64,000 bases of DNA, taken from assembly GCF_037042905.1 (NCBI RefSeq), contig NW_026974141.1, forward strand, positions 7,791,001-7,855,000. Direction: 5' to 3'. The notes beneath the pieces are model-generated. The model saw only the letters and a program-made list of their open reading frames with translations, had not been told where the DNA came from and did not search any database. A program made the translations under genes and the position numbers. The stretch comes from Lytechinus pictus. Taxonomy: Eukaryota > Echinodermata > Echinoidea > Temnopleuroida > Toxopneustidae. Below, in pieces: positions 1 through 12,290 of the stretch. How positions within the stretch are numbered: position 1 is the stretch's first letter; each line of letters begins with the position of its first letter.

Positions 1-600
1 ATCCTGTTCATGATTACCAAAAGTGCTTAGTCAATGTCAAAATTTTAGTTCAGAATATCAATCACTTTTAAGCTCGCGCCTCGCGCTCGCACAAACAATT
101 GTTTAAATAGATACCCATCCTTTCCATGATTACAAAACATGCTTAGAATGTCCAGTTTTGTGTTGGAATATCAAAAAATTCAGCTCGCGCCTCGCGCTCG
201 TATTAAATGATTTGTTAGATACCCATCATGTTCATGATTACCCAATAGTGCTTAGAATGTCCAAATTTTATGTCAGAAAATCAAAAATTTTCAACTCGCG
301 CTTCGCGCTCGCATTAATTATTTAGTTACATACCCATCCTGTTCATGATTATAAAACACATGTGAAAAGTGCTTATAATGTCCAGTGTTGGGTTGGAAAT
401 TAAAAAATTGTCAGCTTCCACTTCGCAATCGCATAAAATGTTGATAGATACCCACCCTGTTCTTGATTACCAAAAGTGCTCATAGATTTTTCCAAATTCT
501 AGGTAAGAATATGAGAAATTTTCATATTGCTCTTTTCGCTCGCATCAATATTGTTTAGATAATACATATACCCATCATGTTCACGGTTGCATTAAAACTC
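1..600. repeat. Tandem repeat, ~110-120 bp unit, five units, open at the window edge
   Basis: Units share CCTGTTCATGATTACCAAAA, a TGCTTAGAATGTC block and a GC-rich CTCGCGCCTCGCGCTCGC block. The latter lies near 73, 182, 293, 413 and 528, decaying toward the right. The array starts before base 1. The same unit recurs as the two arms of the palindrome at 4349-4624. Confidence 0.85.
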
Positions 601-1039
601 AGGATCCGCCCCCGGTTAAGAAATTACAGCTCCCGCACATAATTTTAGTATGGTCTACCACTCTGATGAGAAGTTGAACTAAATTGAAACCCCAAAATGC
701 TTAAAATTCTGTGCTTTCTGGTCGCATTTATTTTTTTCAAAAGGTGGTTACAACATATTCATGGATGTTTTTTTTTCATGAACACATTGAAAAGTGGTCT
801 TCGATGCCTTTTTCCCGTGATTATGAAATACGATCATTCAAACTGCATTTAAGGCACCTATGATTGCCGTGCTGGGCGCGCGCGCGGGTCGGGGTGCCAT
901 TTTCCGAAAAGTTCACAGGGGCGCCAAAATAGTCGGGCTCAATCATGGATCCTGGATACGCGCATGTCCGTTGGGCATCGTTTCCAACACTACCTCCTTA
1001 TCTATACCGGCGTGATACTAGGCGCTAGTCCATGGATCG
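601..1039. other. Non-coding, nothing recognised
   Basis: No coding exon or repeat boundary could be supported here. A short GC-rich patch (GCGCGCGCGGG) lies near 879. Confidence 0.4.
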
Positions 1040-1375
1040 GATCGGTTTACTTCCATTTCGTCTGATGCCAACTCGTCCAAATGCCAACTCGTCTACTATC
1101 ATTATTTGGTCTACCATCAGTTCGTTCACTATCCACATGCATGCATTCCGTCTAATAACCATCTGATCCAATAGTCATTTAGTCCATATACAATTTGGTT
1201 ATTGGACGTGTTATTGTGCAAAATGAATTGGATACTGGACTAACTGGACCAAATGGTTGTTCAATGAAATGTTGATGGACGGATTGGCATTGCATGGACT
1301 AAATGAAAGTAGACCATGTGATGAATGGACGAGTCGGCAGTTGACGAATTGGCAATTTACCAATGGACCTACTAG
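1040..1375. repeat. Foldback element with degenerate ~16-bp repeats
   Basis: The left half repeats the theme TGCCAACTCGTCCAA / ATTTGGTCTA about every 15-17 bp. The right half carries the reverse complement (GGACGAGTCGGCAG, GGACTAAATGA). The centre is near 1200-1230. The architecture, long inverted arms built from short tandem repeats, resembles the TU/foldback elements described from sea urchins; that family assignment is inference. Related copies lie at 10150-10545 and 45535-46140. Confidence 0.75.
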
Positions 1376-2734
1376 TACTAGGCCACTGAATTGAACTTGT
1401 CATGTGCCATAACACCTAAACTGCTTCCTTATATCCGATACCCCCCTCCATCCTAGCTCGGCCGCCCCAATAAAGGGAAGGAGGAGAGAGAAGAAAGGAA
1501 GAGAGAGATAGATTGTTGAAAGGGAATCAAAAGAACGATCAAAAGGGAATTTGAACGCAACATAATATTATACTCTGTTATTGTTTGAATCGTTTCTCTC
1601 TCATGAAATCTATATTTTTGATATATATCGTTTCAGTCATTCTCATTATTTTACTGCATAGCGAATTACAAAACGTCCTATCCTCGTTTCCACTGACCAC
1701 ACATGACATTATTTATCATTTTATTATTATCATGCAATGAAATTCATACTGTTTTTACACGCTGCGTCGGCTGCCACTTGACTACCTTGTAAATATTTTT
1801 CTGATGATATTCAGTTTAAATCAGTGGCGTTCAAAATAAGGCTTGGGGCTGTATGGATTCCCAAATTTGTCACGGCCAAGAAAAAAAAAGGAAAGAGAGA
1901 AGGGAAACTATTATCTGAATATCATGTCAAAATCTATCATAGATTACAAAAAAAAAATCAAGATTTGTGCCCTATATGTATACCTGGCCCCTTCATTTTT
2001 GTTATGTTAATTATTTACGCCACTGGTTAAAATTAAATTCAACTTAAAACATTTTCCCTTTATCATTGCATTATACATTCATGAATAGTGAAAGCATGTT
2101 CATAACATCTTTCTGTATTTTTCGGTTTTTATACAATTCCTAACCTTAGGTTGTGTGTATCCCTTATGTTCGCATTCTCAATGTTATTTTTCTCTTTATT
2201 TCAATATTATTCTCACAAACTTTATTATGGTATGCCTATTCAAGAAAGTATTACTTGTTTGCTTGCCCCATGACAGCTTTGCCTTCACGTTTGCAGATCG
2301 GAGTGTCTCTCAGTCAGTATTCAGAGCTATTACTGTATTCTCCTTGACCCCCCCCCCCTGTGAGTTGTAAAACACCCATAAAGGCAAAATATCATATTTT
2401 TATCGGCAACATATTTGCGTCACATCACCATAAATTAAGTACATCAGAATAGGCGTATACCCATTGAACCTCGCCAGAATGGGCTTGCCCAAAAATTTCA
2501 AACACAAATTTCTTTTTTTCCCCGAAAGTCATCACCGCTTGGAAGTAGGCGACCTTCCCGCCCCAAAATATTCTTATTCATACAATAGTGCAATCCGTCA
2601 CGAACACCATGCACGATTGGCCTTTCATAATTAACTGATCTCCAAAATAGTTGAACCATATTCCAACACTTTCTACGATCAATACGATCGCCTTGACTGA
2701 TCTGATACTTTCTGATACGATTAATTATTCCGCG
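1376..2734. other. Non-coding, nothing recognised
   Basis: AT-rich with homopolymer runs and a GA-rich patch at 1478-1512. Short ORFs have no recognisable similarity and begin or end at random. No exon with splice consensus was found. Confidence 0.4.
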
Positions 2735-2965
2735 ATTATATGCCTCTTGGAAGCGGGGGGGGGGGGTGAGCTGGGGATGCGGCATGTATTATTTTCCATG
2801 GGCAGCACCCCCTGGAATTCTGATAGGTGTCAAATTTGAGAAATGTATGGAATGACCAACATTTCGTGTTAGAACCTTTATGTTTTTCTTTTGCTTTGTA
2901 AATTTTTTTTCAGCAGGTAACCCCACCCAAAAAAAATCGTGACAGTGTGAACTGAGCACATTTTT
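2735..2965 (-). repeat. Dispersed repeat with CACCCC(C)TGGAATTC motif
   Basis: Contains GCAGCACCCCCTGGAATTCT and a GTATGGAATGACCAACATTT block in reverse orientation to the matching repeats at 16495-16700 and 29625-29930 (there CCAGAATTCCAGGGGGTGCT and AATGTTGGTCATTTTCCATAC). A dispersed element of unknown class; boundaries are approximate. Confidence 0.6.
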
Positions 2966-4336
2966 TTTTCAATCATCAAAAATGATTATTATATTATTTT
3001 CCCCATGAGTTGTGAAATGTTGACACGCCGAGATCTCCTTGGTCCCAATCCCAATGAAGAATACATTTCCTCGGCTATATAAAACAACAGTTATCATTCG
3101 TTTTTCCTATATTTATAGCAGGAAAATGGGAGTCCCAATTCCCGGTTCCACTTTCATTGCTAAATAAGTCTACGTTATGCCAATCAAGATGTGAGTGATG
3201 TCTTTGTGTCCTGCTCACGTCGCCACGCACCAGTCATTCACATTTTTTTCAACAGTTGAACTGCTCGTGCACACACTGTATGCGTAGGCCTATATCCCGG
3301 AGGCCTATCTTCCTCTCATTTGTTGCAATAAAAGTTCATCTTTCCATCTATTTTTATTTGTTTATTGTTTATTTAATAAGGGGTAGCCCATTCAACAACA
3401 GCTCCCATGGGGCGCCCCTATCTATTATTCGTCATTGTATCCATTTGTCTTTGTCCATCCATTCTTGGAGTTATACATTCATCGGATGATCCATTCATAT
3501 ATATGCCTATTCATCCATCTATTCATTCTTTCAGTCATCCATCCATCCATCCACTGATGGATTTGATTAGGCATATAGGCTATACCCCCACCCTCCCCAT
3601 ACTGGAGAAATACTCTGCGACCCATTCTCTGGAAATCCTTATTGATACACGTTTCAAAGCAGACGTAAATTACTATCCCCTCGGACGTTGCTTCTCCAAG
3701 TCTACTTAGTCTTCTTTCACGTACTTCGTTGCCCTGTTTCACACGGCATGACTTGTAAAGTTCTGTTGTAAAACATGCCGGTCGGCCCCCGGGGTCGGCT
3801 CCGAAATTCACCCCTCTGCATACCTAGAGCGGTTCTACCATAGACCACAGCGCCGCGCAATATTGAATATACTCAACTTCTCATTACTCCATATCTAGCT
3901 ACAAGCTTTCTTGTGTGGCTGCAAGAATAAGAGTTTTCCGAGAAATCTTGCCCCTTACGTCTACCCCCCCCCCTTATTTTTTTTTTTGCTTTTGCTCATG
4001 ATGCCTCTGCTCTGCTTGTGAATATTGACCAAATAACACTTTATTCTAAATTTGCAACTTGATGCATGGTCGCATACACACACTGTCACGGTCTACACGA
4101 TGTAGACTACGCTACATACTTCGCATCAACAGGTTTCTCAGCTCACCTTTTGACCTCGCAAGTTCAGTCTAAACAACGAAGAATAATCCTACTTTCATGT
4201 CAATACTGTGTGTCCTCCATGGTCCCATCAACTTTTATATTCCTTTTATGTTTTACTATTTTGCATCCCGCCCTGAAAATAATCGTTTTTCTCTTCGCCC
4301 TTCCCTTTCTTCATACTCGGCCCTAGACAGAATGGG
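2966..4336. other. Non-coding; short CATC/CATT-rich tract
   Basis: A CATT/CATC-rich simple-repeat stretch occurs around 3450-3560. The ORFs spanning it are low-complexity. Nothing else recognised. Confidence 0.4.
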
Positions 4337-4636
4337 GGTGGCCGTCTATATACATATATATATACATATGAAAATTTTTCATCTCGCTCGCTTCAATATT
4401 GTTTAGTTAAAATTAGATGACAATCCTGTTCATGATTACCAAATGTGCTTAGAATGTCAAAATTTTAGGTCAGAATATCAATCACTTGGGCTTAAAAAGT
4501 GATTGATATTCTGAACTAAAATTCTGACATTCTAAGCACTTTTGGTAATCATGAACAGGATTGTCATCATAGATATCTCTGATTGTCATCTACCTAACAA
4601 TATTGATGCGAGCGCAAAGAGCGAGGTGGCCGTCTA
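4337..4636. mobile_element. Palindromic insertion flanked by 12-bp direct repeats
   Basis: GGTGGCCGTCTA occurs at 4337-4348 and again at 4625-4636. Between them is a long inverted repeat, most precise over 4420-4490 versus 4497-4567 (CAATCCTGTTCATGATTACC and its complement). The arms are head-to-head copies of the edge tandem unit seen in 1-600, including its CTCGCTCGC end. The direct repeats look like a target-site duplication. Confidence 0.7.
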
Positions 4637-5820
4637 ATCAAACTCAGCCCTTGCCCTTCTCTGGGATTCTCGTATCTCTTTTAGTCTTGGAGTACTTTCA
4701 GATTCATGACATAAGATTCCGAAAGTAAGCAGTATTACAATCCTTTGCTTCGTCATTCACGTCCGATAATCCACGTGTCTGAATCCTTATTCACGTACGA
4801 TACAATCATGGAGCTATAGCTCCATATAATATGCTTGTAATTGTCCTGTGTGTGCTATCGCTAATAGTGGAGTATGTCTAAAGTAAACGTGCATGCAGAG
4901 CGCAAGCATATCGCCATAGCTAGTCCACCTCCTGGACTGTTGGTATTTTGTACGATACGACCTTTGGATACGACTACCAAACACAACACACTACATCCCC
5001 ATAACACGCATACACACACCCCCTGAATAGTCACACGAAACAACATTTTTTTTCGGGGAAAGTGAATCAGTGGGTTAGGTGAATCACTGGGGGTAAGTGA
5101 ATCAGTGGAGGGCGTGTGTGTGTTGGTTATGTGTGCGCGCGGGGGTACCTGTACAGTCCGATAAGGTTTGCCCCTGGTTTGCCCAATCAATAAAAATCGT
5201 CCAGGACGTGGACCAATCGCTAGCCGGCTAGCATCGGCTCATTGAGCTTGCACGCAACGTTCGGTGTTTGCTTCTACTCGACTCAGCTACTTCTGCACAC
5301 AGCGCTGCACTATGTTGATACGGGGATTTCTTGATACCGCGCATGCGCCATGACGTATTTCATCGATATGCATGAGGTTGTAATGAATATGCATGATTCG
5401 AACGGTGTTCTAATATCAATTTATTTGTTAACTCGAGAGGGCGGAAACAAAATATATAGGTTAACCTACATATTATAATATATATTTCACCCCTCAATAT
5501 CATGAAAACAGAAGAGTTATACCAATTTCTTTTGAGTGATAAAGTAGAGCATTGATATAGATATTTAATGAAAATAATATCTTTACAATTGATTCACTGA
5601 CCTTGTCTAAGATTAACCAATCATACACTATACCTTTAAAACTACATATAGTGATTTTGTGATAGTTTGTGATTTTTTTTTTTTTTTTTGGGGGGGGGGG
5701 TAAACTCTAACATATTTTTTTAAATTGTGGTTAAAACTATACCACTGATATTTAAAATGATTTTGTATGGATGGATGGATTGGAGAGTAATATTTGTGTT
5801 AAAATGACAGTAATTTTCTT
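4637..5820. other. Non-coding, nothing recognised
   Basis: Includes a short direct repeat GTGAATCA(C/G)TGG at 5062-5108 and T/G homopolymers at 5671-5700. No coding exon supported. Confidence 0.4.
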
Positions 5821-6480
5821 GTATGTACGCGACAATCAACAGACCAAGCTTGCACTGCATGAGCATATTTTGTATCAAATTAATACATTTCAAATGAAAA
5901 AGGATCTATTTGTAGGTGTCATATAAATCAAATAATGAATGTTCTTTTCATTCATGCAATGGACAGAATACTTCATTCGGTGAAAGATGGAATGAATGAT
6001 CCATTCAACTCGGCTTTCATCTTTCACTTCATGAAGTATTCTGTCCATTGCACTCATTGTTTGTATTCATAAACAGAGTGGGATATGATATTATTCATGG
6101 ATTCATTATGACAGGTCTAATGTCCACTGTCACTTATCCACCTCGGTCCAAAAGTGCCAGTTCTAGCCCAAAGAATCAAATGCTGCTGTGTTTGAAAACC
6201 ACTCCATATACAAATAATGAATGTTCATGAATGCAATCGACAGAATACTTCATGAGGTGAAAAATGAAATGATCCATTCAACGAGGCATAGCTGAGTTGA
6301 ATGGATCATTATTTCATCTTTCACCGAATGAAGTATTCTGTCCATTGCACAAATGAAAAGAACATTCATTATTTGATTTATATAACATCTAAAAATTGAT
6401 TCTTTTTCATAAAAAAATTATGAAATTTAATGCAAATTATATGCAGTGCGAGCTCGGTCTGCTGATTATCGCGTACATAC
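5821..6480. mobile_element. Non-autonomous inverted-repeat element, ~660 bp
   Basis: Left end GTATGTACGCGACAATCAAC and right end (read in reverse complement) GTATGTACGCGATAATCAGC open arms of roughly 200 bp, running through AATCAAATAATGAATGTTC and CAATGGACAGAATACTTCAT on both sides. The middle holds a second, partial set of the same arms (6000-6045 and 6215-6300), suggesting internal duplication. No coding capacity. Confidence 0.8.
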
Positions 6481-6537
6481 AACATGAGCGATATTTGTGG
6501 TGCCTGCTGTCTCGGTGCGCGCGAATTGATCCAAATA

Positions 6538-6935
6538 CCGTGTTTACACGTGCATCGGCTTTTATCTTGCACCGGCGTTTACACGCTGTCACAACTACAG
6601 ATACAACTACAACTCGCGGTGCAGAATCAGCTCGCATGGCAAAAACCTGAAATGATCCGCGCACCAACAATATACGTCATAATAAAGACAACGCTGGCTC
6701 TGTGCGCTTCCAAGTACGTCATAATGGTAAAGTAAATGAAATGCGCGTCAATTTCCGATGCAGAATCGGCTTTCTGTTTACACGTAGGAAAAAGCCGATT
6801 CTGCATCGGCTCGCGGTTCTGAACCTACTACATGTGTACTTTGGTGGTGCAAAATTGCAGATTCTGCACCGAGAGCCGATGCAAGTTACACACGTTTACA
6901 CGCAACAAAAAAGCCGATGCAGCGTGTAAACACGG
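6538..6935. mobile_element. MITE with CCGTGTTTACACG termini, TA target duplication
   Basis: Terminal inverted repeats CCGTGTTTACACGTGCATCG (left) and CCGTGTTTACACGCTGCATC (right, reverse complement), flanked by TA on both sides. An internal hairpin around 6757-6812 repeats CCGATGCAGAATCGG. GC-rich relative to its surroundings; the ORFs inside are palindrome artefacts. Confidence 0.8.
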
Positions 6936-8029
6936 TAAAAATTGCACGGTTGATGACGTCATTGTAGAATGGGCTGAATGATCGATATCAAACAACCAAT
7001 CAACTGATAAGGATCTATCTAGGTGTCATATAAAGATAATCAATGCACACATGGGGTAGCAAGAGATGAAAAAAAAAAACTACATTTGACTGACACTTTG
7101 GTAGTACATGTACCAGTATAAGGGTTCGATACCATCAGTTTACAGTCGAACCGGTTTTTTAACTCCACTAAATGGAGACAAGAAAAGTGGTCTTTTTTTA
7201 TGAACAGGTGTTCCTTATAGACAGATCCCTATTATACATGTTTCCATGGGTAATAATGCAATTCAATTGGCATTAGTGTGGTCACTGTTATTGACCTTGT
7301 CAACAGAAAATGTATCGATCATGCCATACAAATAGCCATGTTTCTAGGCAGCTCCGAACGCAATGCTTTAAAGATCAATGTTAGGTTTTGATCGGTCCTT
7401 GATCGCTCTGTGCCAGCCCTCCTTTTCCCCATTTAAAGAGTTTACCCTCGAAATTATTGCTTGCTACGACTGCCCGATTTTAACTTTAACTTTTACCCCT
7501 CCGAAATATGATTGATTAGTGTGGGATCAGTTACAGCATGGGAAAGTTGCAAAGCGTCACTCCCGAGAATAAAGATACCCTTTTGAGTATAGTCGACCAC
7601 GAGGGCGATATTGATTTTGGTGCTTCAAGAAGCAAGGGGGTTGAATTCCAGTTTGAAGGAGAGTGACTCAGTCAATGTATTTATTGTTGTTCCAAAATAG
7701 AGGGAAACATTCCTTCCTGAAGCGATCGATTGATTTTTACAAAAATGACGTGATATCTGAGCAGTGATCCGAGAGAAAGTGGCTCCAATTAATGTTGGTA
7801 GTGAATCTTCTCTACATACATTTCATTTCATTTTATTTATTGCGTCCGCTAAAACGGATAATTGTGTACACTTATCAATTCTTGCTGTACAAAATAAATT
7901 CACAAAGTAATATGATCACAATAAAATCAAGAGAACATTATATAACATGGACATAATTATAAAGAATGATAGGAGACATGTATATATCAATTACAGTCAC
8001 TGGCTTTAATTGTTTGCCTAGTTATAAGG
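6936..8029. other. Non-coding; possible LINE/SINE 3' tail at 7820-7930
   Basis: ATTTCATTTTATTTATTGCG then CTTGCTGTACAAAATAAATTC resemble the AT-rich 3' tails repeated elsewhere here (12950, 18925, 44760, 45110), reversed. GGATCTATCTAGGTGTCATA near 7010 resembles the arm of the 5821-6480 element. No exon found. Confidence 0.4.
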
Positions 8030-8155
8030 CGTTTATTTATACATTTATTTATTTATTTATTCATTCATTCATTTATTTATTTGTTATTTATTCATTCATT
8101 CTTTTATCTATTTATTTATTCATTCATCCATTCATTTATTTATTGTATTTATGGA
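8030..8155. repeat. Simple repeat (TTTA/TTCA tetranucleotides)
   Basis: Mixed ATTT and ATTC tetranucleotide runs over about 120 bp. The ORF across it translates as FIYLFIHSFIY-type low complexity and is not a gene. Confidence 0.9.
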
Positions 8156-8329
8156 ATAACTGTGTGAAATATATTATGGATCATTTTCTTCATGTTTATG
8201 TAAACTGCAAAACAGGGGTGTTGGAATGATATTAATCAGTGCATGGAGAAAGAGAAAAAAAAAAACTAATTATTTTTTTAAACTCATTTCACATCTTAAT
8301 AAGATGTCAGCCAAAAATCAGTGCTATGA

Positions 8330-8470
8330 TTGAAAGGTCAGCTACTATGACTGATTAACCTAGACGTAAAGTGTTTCCTAGGGAACTGGTTATACCAGCT
8401 TGGCGTTTACCAGCAAAATGCTGTCCTGCCGAGTTCCTACAGGAGTTACCATAAACAGAAACAGAAAAGA
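8330..8470. repeat. Dispersed repeat shared with 34765-34890 (inverted)
   Basis: GAACTGGTTATACCAGCTTG and GAGTTCCTACAGGAGTTACC here match, in reverse complement, CAAGCTGGTATAACCAATTA and GTTACTCCTGTAGGAACTCA at about 34777-34850. Class unknown. Confidence 0.65.
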
Positions 8471-8718
8471 GATAGGATACACCTTGTTTAGACTCTGATT
8501 TCTATAGAGAGATGTATGTGTTTTTGTGGCCAATGAACAGGCATTGTCTTAAGAGTATTGATAGATTTAAGTAAACCAAGTTAAGAACATTATGTAAGAA
8601 AATTATTACAGAAATCATTGTCAAAACAACTAGAAATTGAGAAAAAAAGGCCAGTGTTTGAAAATATATATTGCTTTCATAGCAGGATGTACCCGATAAA
8701 AGAAATTGTGGCATAGAC

Positions 8719-9255
8719 TTTTGATACAGAACTCCCTCCGTTTTTTACATTTATCTGTTTCAAGTCATATTTTCCAATGAAATAGTGATTAAAAACTCTT
8801 TGCTTTCTGACCTATCATTGTACATATGTACATTCATGATAAAAGAAGCTGTGGAAAAGAATTTTGATTCAGAACTCCCAAAGTTTTTGACTGACGTTAA
8901 TCTTTTTCAAGTAATGTTTTCCAATGGAAAAGTAATTAAGAACTCTTTGCTTTGTCACATATCACTGTATATGCATGATGAAAGAAGTTGTGGCACAGAC
9001 TTTTGATACAGAACGGCCTTAAAGATTTTTACATTGATCTGTTTCAAGTGATATTTTCCAATGAAAAAGTGATTAAGAACTCTTTGCTTTCTGACTTATC
9101 ACTGCATATTCATGATGAAATAAGTTGTGGCAAAGGCTTTGGATACAGAACTTCCTAAGCTGTTTATATTGATCTGTTTCAAGTAATGTTTTACATTGAA
9201 ACAGTTTTATCAAGAACCGTTTGCTTTCTGACTTATCACTGTATATTTATCAGTG
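8719..9255. repeat. Tandem repeat, ~140-bp unit, about four copies
   Basis: TTTTGATACAGAACT starts units at 8719, 8862, 9001 and 9138. Each also has ATTTTCCAATGAAAAAGTGA and GAACTCTTTGCTTTCTGAC blocks. Copies are 80-90 % alike by eye. An ORF spanning two units is fortuitous. Confidence 0.85.
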
Positions 9256-10149
9256 CCACGATGTGCTTGCGGTTATAGCAAAATGCTATTATCTCCTAAC
9301 ATGCTAATGTCTCAAGTGGGCAGAACATAATAAACATGAATTACTTGAAGCTGCAATTTCTCTTGTATGTCAATAGTTAAAGTGTCAGCCAAGATATGAC
9401 ATATGACTCGCATTGTCAGGCAGTGCTTGAAATCTTTTCCGTGAGATAAGCAGATATTTTAAAAGCATCGGATTGATTTACACAACTTGAGTTTGGATAT
9501 GGATTTAAGATAAGATTAAGAAGTGTTTGTGTGCGTGTCGGTCTACCCTGTCAGGCTGCAAATCATATCATGCAAGACCCATCAATGACTGTCTCTCACC
9601 TAGCCTTGTGACAAGGCCTCGTGACTGAGTTTATTCTTATTGTGCACACCACACGGGGTCTGAGACGAGACTAGCACCAATCCAGCGAATGCCCCCAGTC
9701 TCGTTTACCCTAGTCTGCGCAATGAGAGCCAGTTCTTATCTACTTTGCTAAAATAGTTCGGTGGAAATCAGTTTAATGTGAACGCTCAAAGCCATCTTGG
9801 AAGCAATCTTAAGTGGTTTTTCAAGGTAGTTTGGAAAAATGATATGGAAAAACAACTCACGATATAGTTTTGAAGACTGCTTTGCCTCATTAAACTTGTT
9901 TAAGCGTAGTTGGGGACACACCCATTCTTTGGGAAGCGCTCTTCGCCCTTGGGCACGTTACAGTACGGACTGTATGTAGAATGCCTACATTGCGGTTTCA
10001 AATTCCCATAGCAACAAGACCACAGTGGATTAGGAATTCAGTAATGTCTTATGGAGTGTCGCAAGAAACTTGCGACCAATTGCAAGTCGATTTTCGGACC
10101 CTAAATCAATTATATCTTGCAATTAATTGCAAATTTTTGATTGGGTGCT
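9256..10149. other. Non-coding, nothing recognised
   Basis: No exon. Around 10060-10135 an AATTGCAAGTCGATTTTCGG theme recurs loosely at 44545-44680 (CAATTGTAAGTCGATTTCAA), indicating an unclassified dispersed repeat. Confidence 0.4.
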
Positions 10150-10545
10150 GATCTGGGTAAATTGCCAACTCGTCCACTCACCACATGGTCTACTTACACT
10201 TAGTCTAATGCCATTCCATCCATCAACATTTCCTCTAACAACCATTTGGTCCAATCATCACTTTGTCTAATCACCATTTCGTCTATGACCATTTTGCCTC
10301 ATAACCAGTTGGTCTAATATTCATTTCACTTTCACTCGTTTTGCACAATTAGCATTTTGTCCAATTAGACCAAATGGTATATGGACTAAATTGCTATTGC
10401 ACCAACTGGTTATTAGACGAAATGGTGAGTGGACGAATTGGTAATTACACCAGGTGGATAGTGGACGAATAGATGGTAGACCAAATGATAGTAGACGAGT
10501 TGGCAATTGGACGAATTGGCATTAGACGAATTAGAAACAAACCCT
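10150..10545. repeat. Foldback element with degenerate ~16-bp repeats
   Basis: The left arm has ACCATTTGGTCCAATCATCA-type units; the right arm has their complement (AGACGAAATGGTGAGTGGAC, GGACGAATTGGCATTAGACG). The centre is near 10345. It is the clearest copy of the family also found at 1040 and 45535. Confidence 0.8.
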
Positions 10546-11066
10546 GATCTACTTCTCGCGACAAGGAGTGTATCCTGATGTGATTCAGCTATTGATCTCT
10601 CACTTGATAAATTGGAACAGAATATTTGCGGTTGATATGGCAAATATTTTCTTGCAACATCTTATACTATAGCCTCTTTTGACCGGTTGCTCTGTTTCTG
10701 ATATACACGTCATATCAGACACGGCGCCTTGTTGACAGGCTACAACTACCCCCGCATCGCCCTGACACATGAAGGGCACGGCGGCAAGTCTATGAATAGG
10801 AACATGATTTCTGGTTTGTTTTCTTAAACCCCTCGCCTACTAGGACACTCACTCGGCATTTTGACAGGTACATTAGGATAGCATTACTGACATATCATCG
10901 GTCGAAGTCTGTATGGCTCTGTAGATAGATTGCACCCGGGGAGGGGGGATGCATAACTCTTTAGGATCATTCACACACTGCAAAACGGGAGAACATGGAA
11001 TGTGATGTTTAAAACACCAAAGAACACAAAATTAGTCTTCTCTGCCCTACTCAAACGGAACCCCAA

Positions 11067-11328
11067 GGCCCCGTCTTACAAATAGTTTCAACTGATCCAT
11101 CAACCTCGAGTATACGGAAATCCATCAATGTCATAATTTTTTCTTAACGAAACTTGCACAATGTCCTTTACAAACATAAAGAATCACACTGAATTTTCAA
11201 GAAATATATTAATATACATCATATCTAGAAAATATTCTAAGCAAACATGTATTTTCGATGTTGACGTTGCTGGCTTTCCATAGTTGTGATTTATGGGATC
11301 AATCATAACTCTTTGTAAAACGGGGCCC
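11067..11328. mobile_element. Short MITE, GGCCCCGT termini
   Basis: Left AGGCCCCGTCTTACAAATAG and right (reverse complement) GGGCCCCGTTTTACAAAGAG; 262 bp. Same family as 63133-63388. Confidence 0.8.
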
Positions 11329-11934
11329 AGAAGTTCATTTCATAACCACAATGTCATTTCCGTACCTTGTATCACATCCAACAATTCCGATGCAAAATAG
11401 ACCATTTGAACATGATTTGAAGAAGGTGGATAGCCATGATATAAGTGGTTTTTCTCCCTAATAATGACCTCTAACTGCTTCACACTTGGGACATAATCAC
11501 TGCAATAACATTCTTGCGGTACGTTTGTTGAACTGCTAAAAGCTATGATTATCTTTTCCTGACATGAAACTCATCATAGACATCTTCTCTAGGGTAATAT
11601 GAATGTTTTTATGTTGCCATTAGTGTTTTATCCTTTTTTTGTCTCTTGATTCTTTATTGAAATTCAATTCTAAGGTTCAAAGACACCCAGAGCAATATTC
11701 CTCTGCCAGTAATACTGTCATTATAATCCTTTAAAGTAGGCACTACTGAACACTTGCAATTTTTTTATTGATTGCATATCAGAAGGATACACACAGGGAT
11801 ATTTTCCAGCAATTTTTCACCGCAATTTGTGCTCAAATTGAGAAAAGGGTCAATTTGAAGAATGATATTCAACATCCTCATCTCAAAACCATAACTGGTC
11901 AGTAGAAATAGTCACAAATTCAAATCATTAGATA

Positions 11935-12290
11935 ATAATAATAATGATAATATTCCACATTTATATAGCGCTTAACACATTGTAACAACGTCTCTAAGCG
12001 CTTTACAGATATATTATTACCCCGGTCATCGGATCCTTGCATGCCGCATATAATGTATGCACCTTCTCCACTCCCTGGGGAGCATTCCAACAAGAGTTCC
12101 AAGACTCAATTGCTAGGCATACTACATAGGCTTTTGCATCCTACCGGGTACCCATTTAACACCTGGGTGGAGATTGGCAAATTGTGGATTGACGCCTTGC
12201 CAAAGGACGCTTGGCCATAGTGGGATTGGAACACACGACCCTCTGATTACAAGGCGAGAGTCAGAACCGCTACACCACGGCAATTCCACA
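11935..12290 (-). mobile_element. tRNA-headed SINE
   Basis: On the minus strand the head reads GTGGTGTAGCGGTTCTGACT (A-box-like) and TCGTGTGTTCCAATCCCAC (B-box-like), then a GGTAAATGGGTACC-type body and a 3' end with AAGCGCTTAGAGAC and TAAGCGCTATATAAATGT before an ATT/ATC repeat. The same body recurs at 34445, 35455, 50541 and 54283. Confidence 0.8.

Noticed and set aside
4861..5190. 109-codon minus ORF
   Set aside because: Low-complexity Pro/Thr/Ser and Val/Cys stretches over GTGTGT and GTGAATCA repeats; no domain or splice support.
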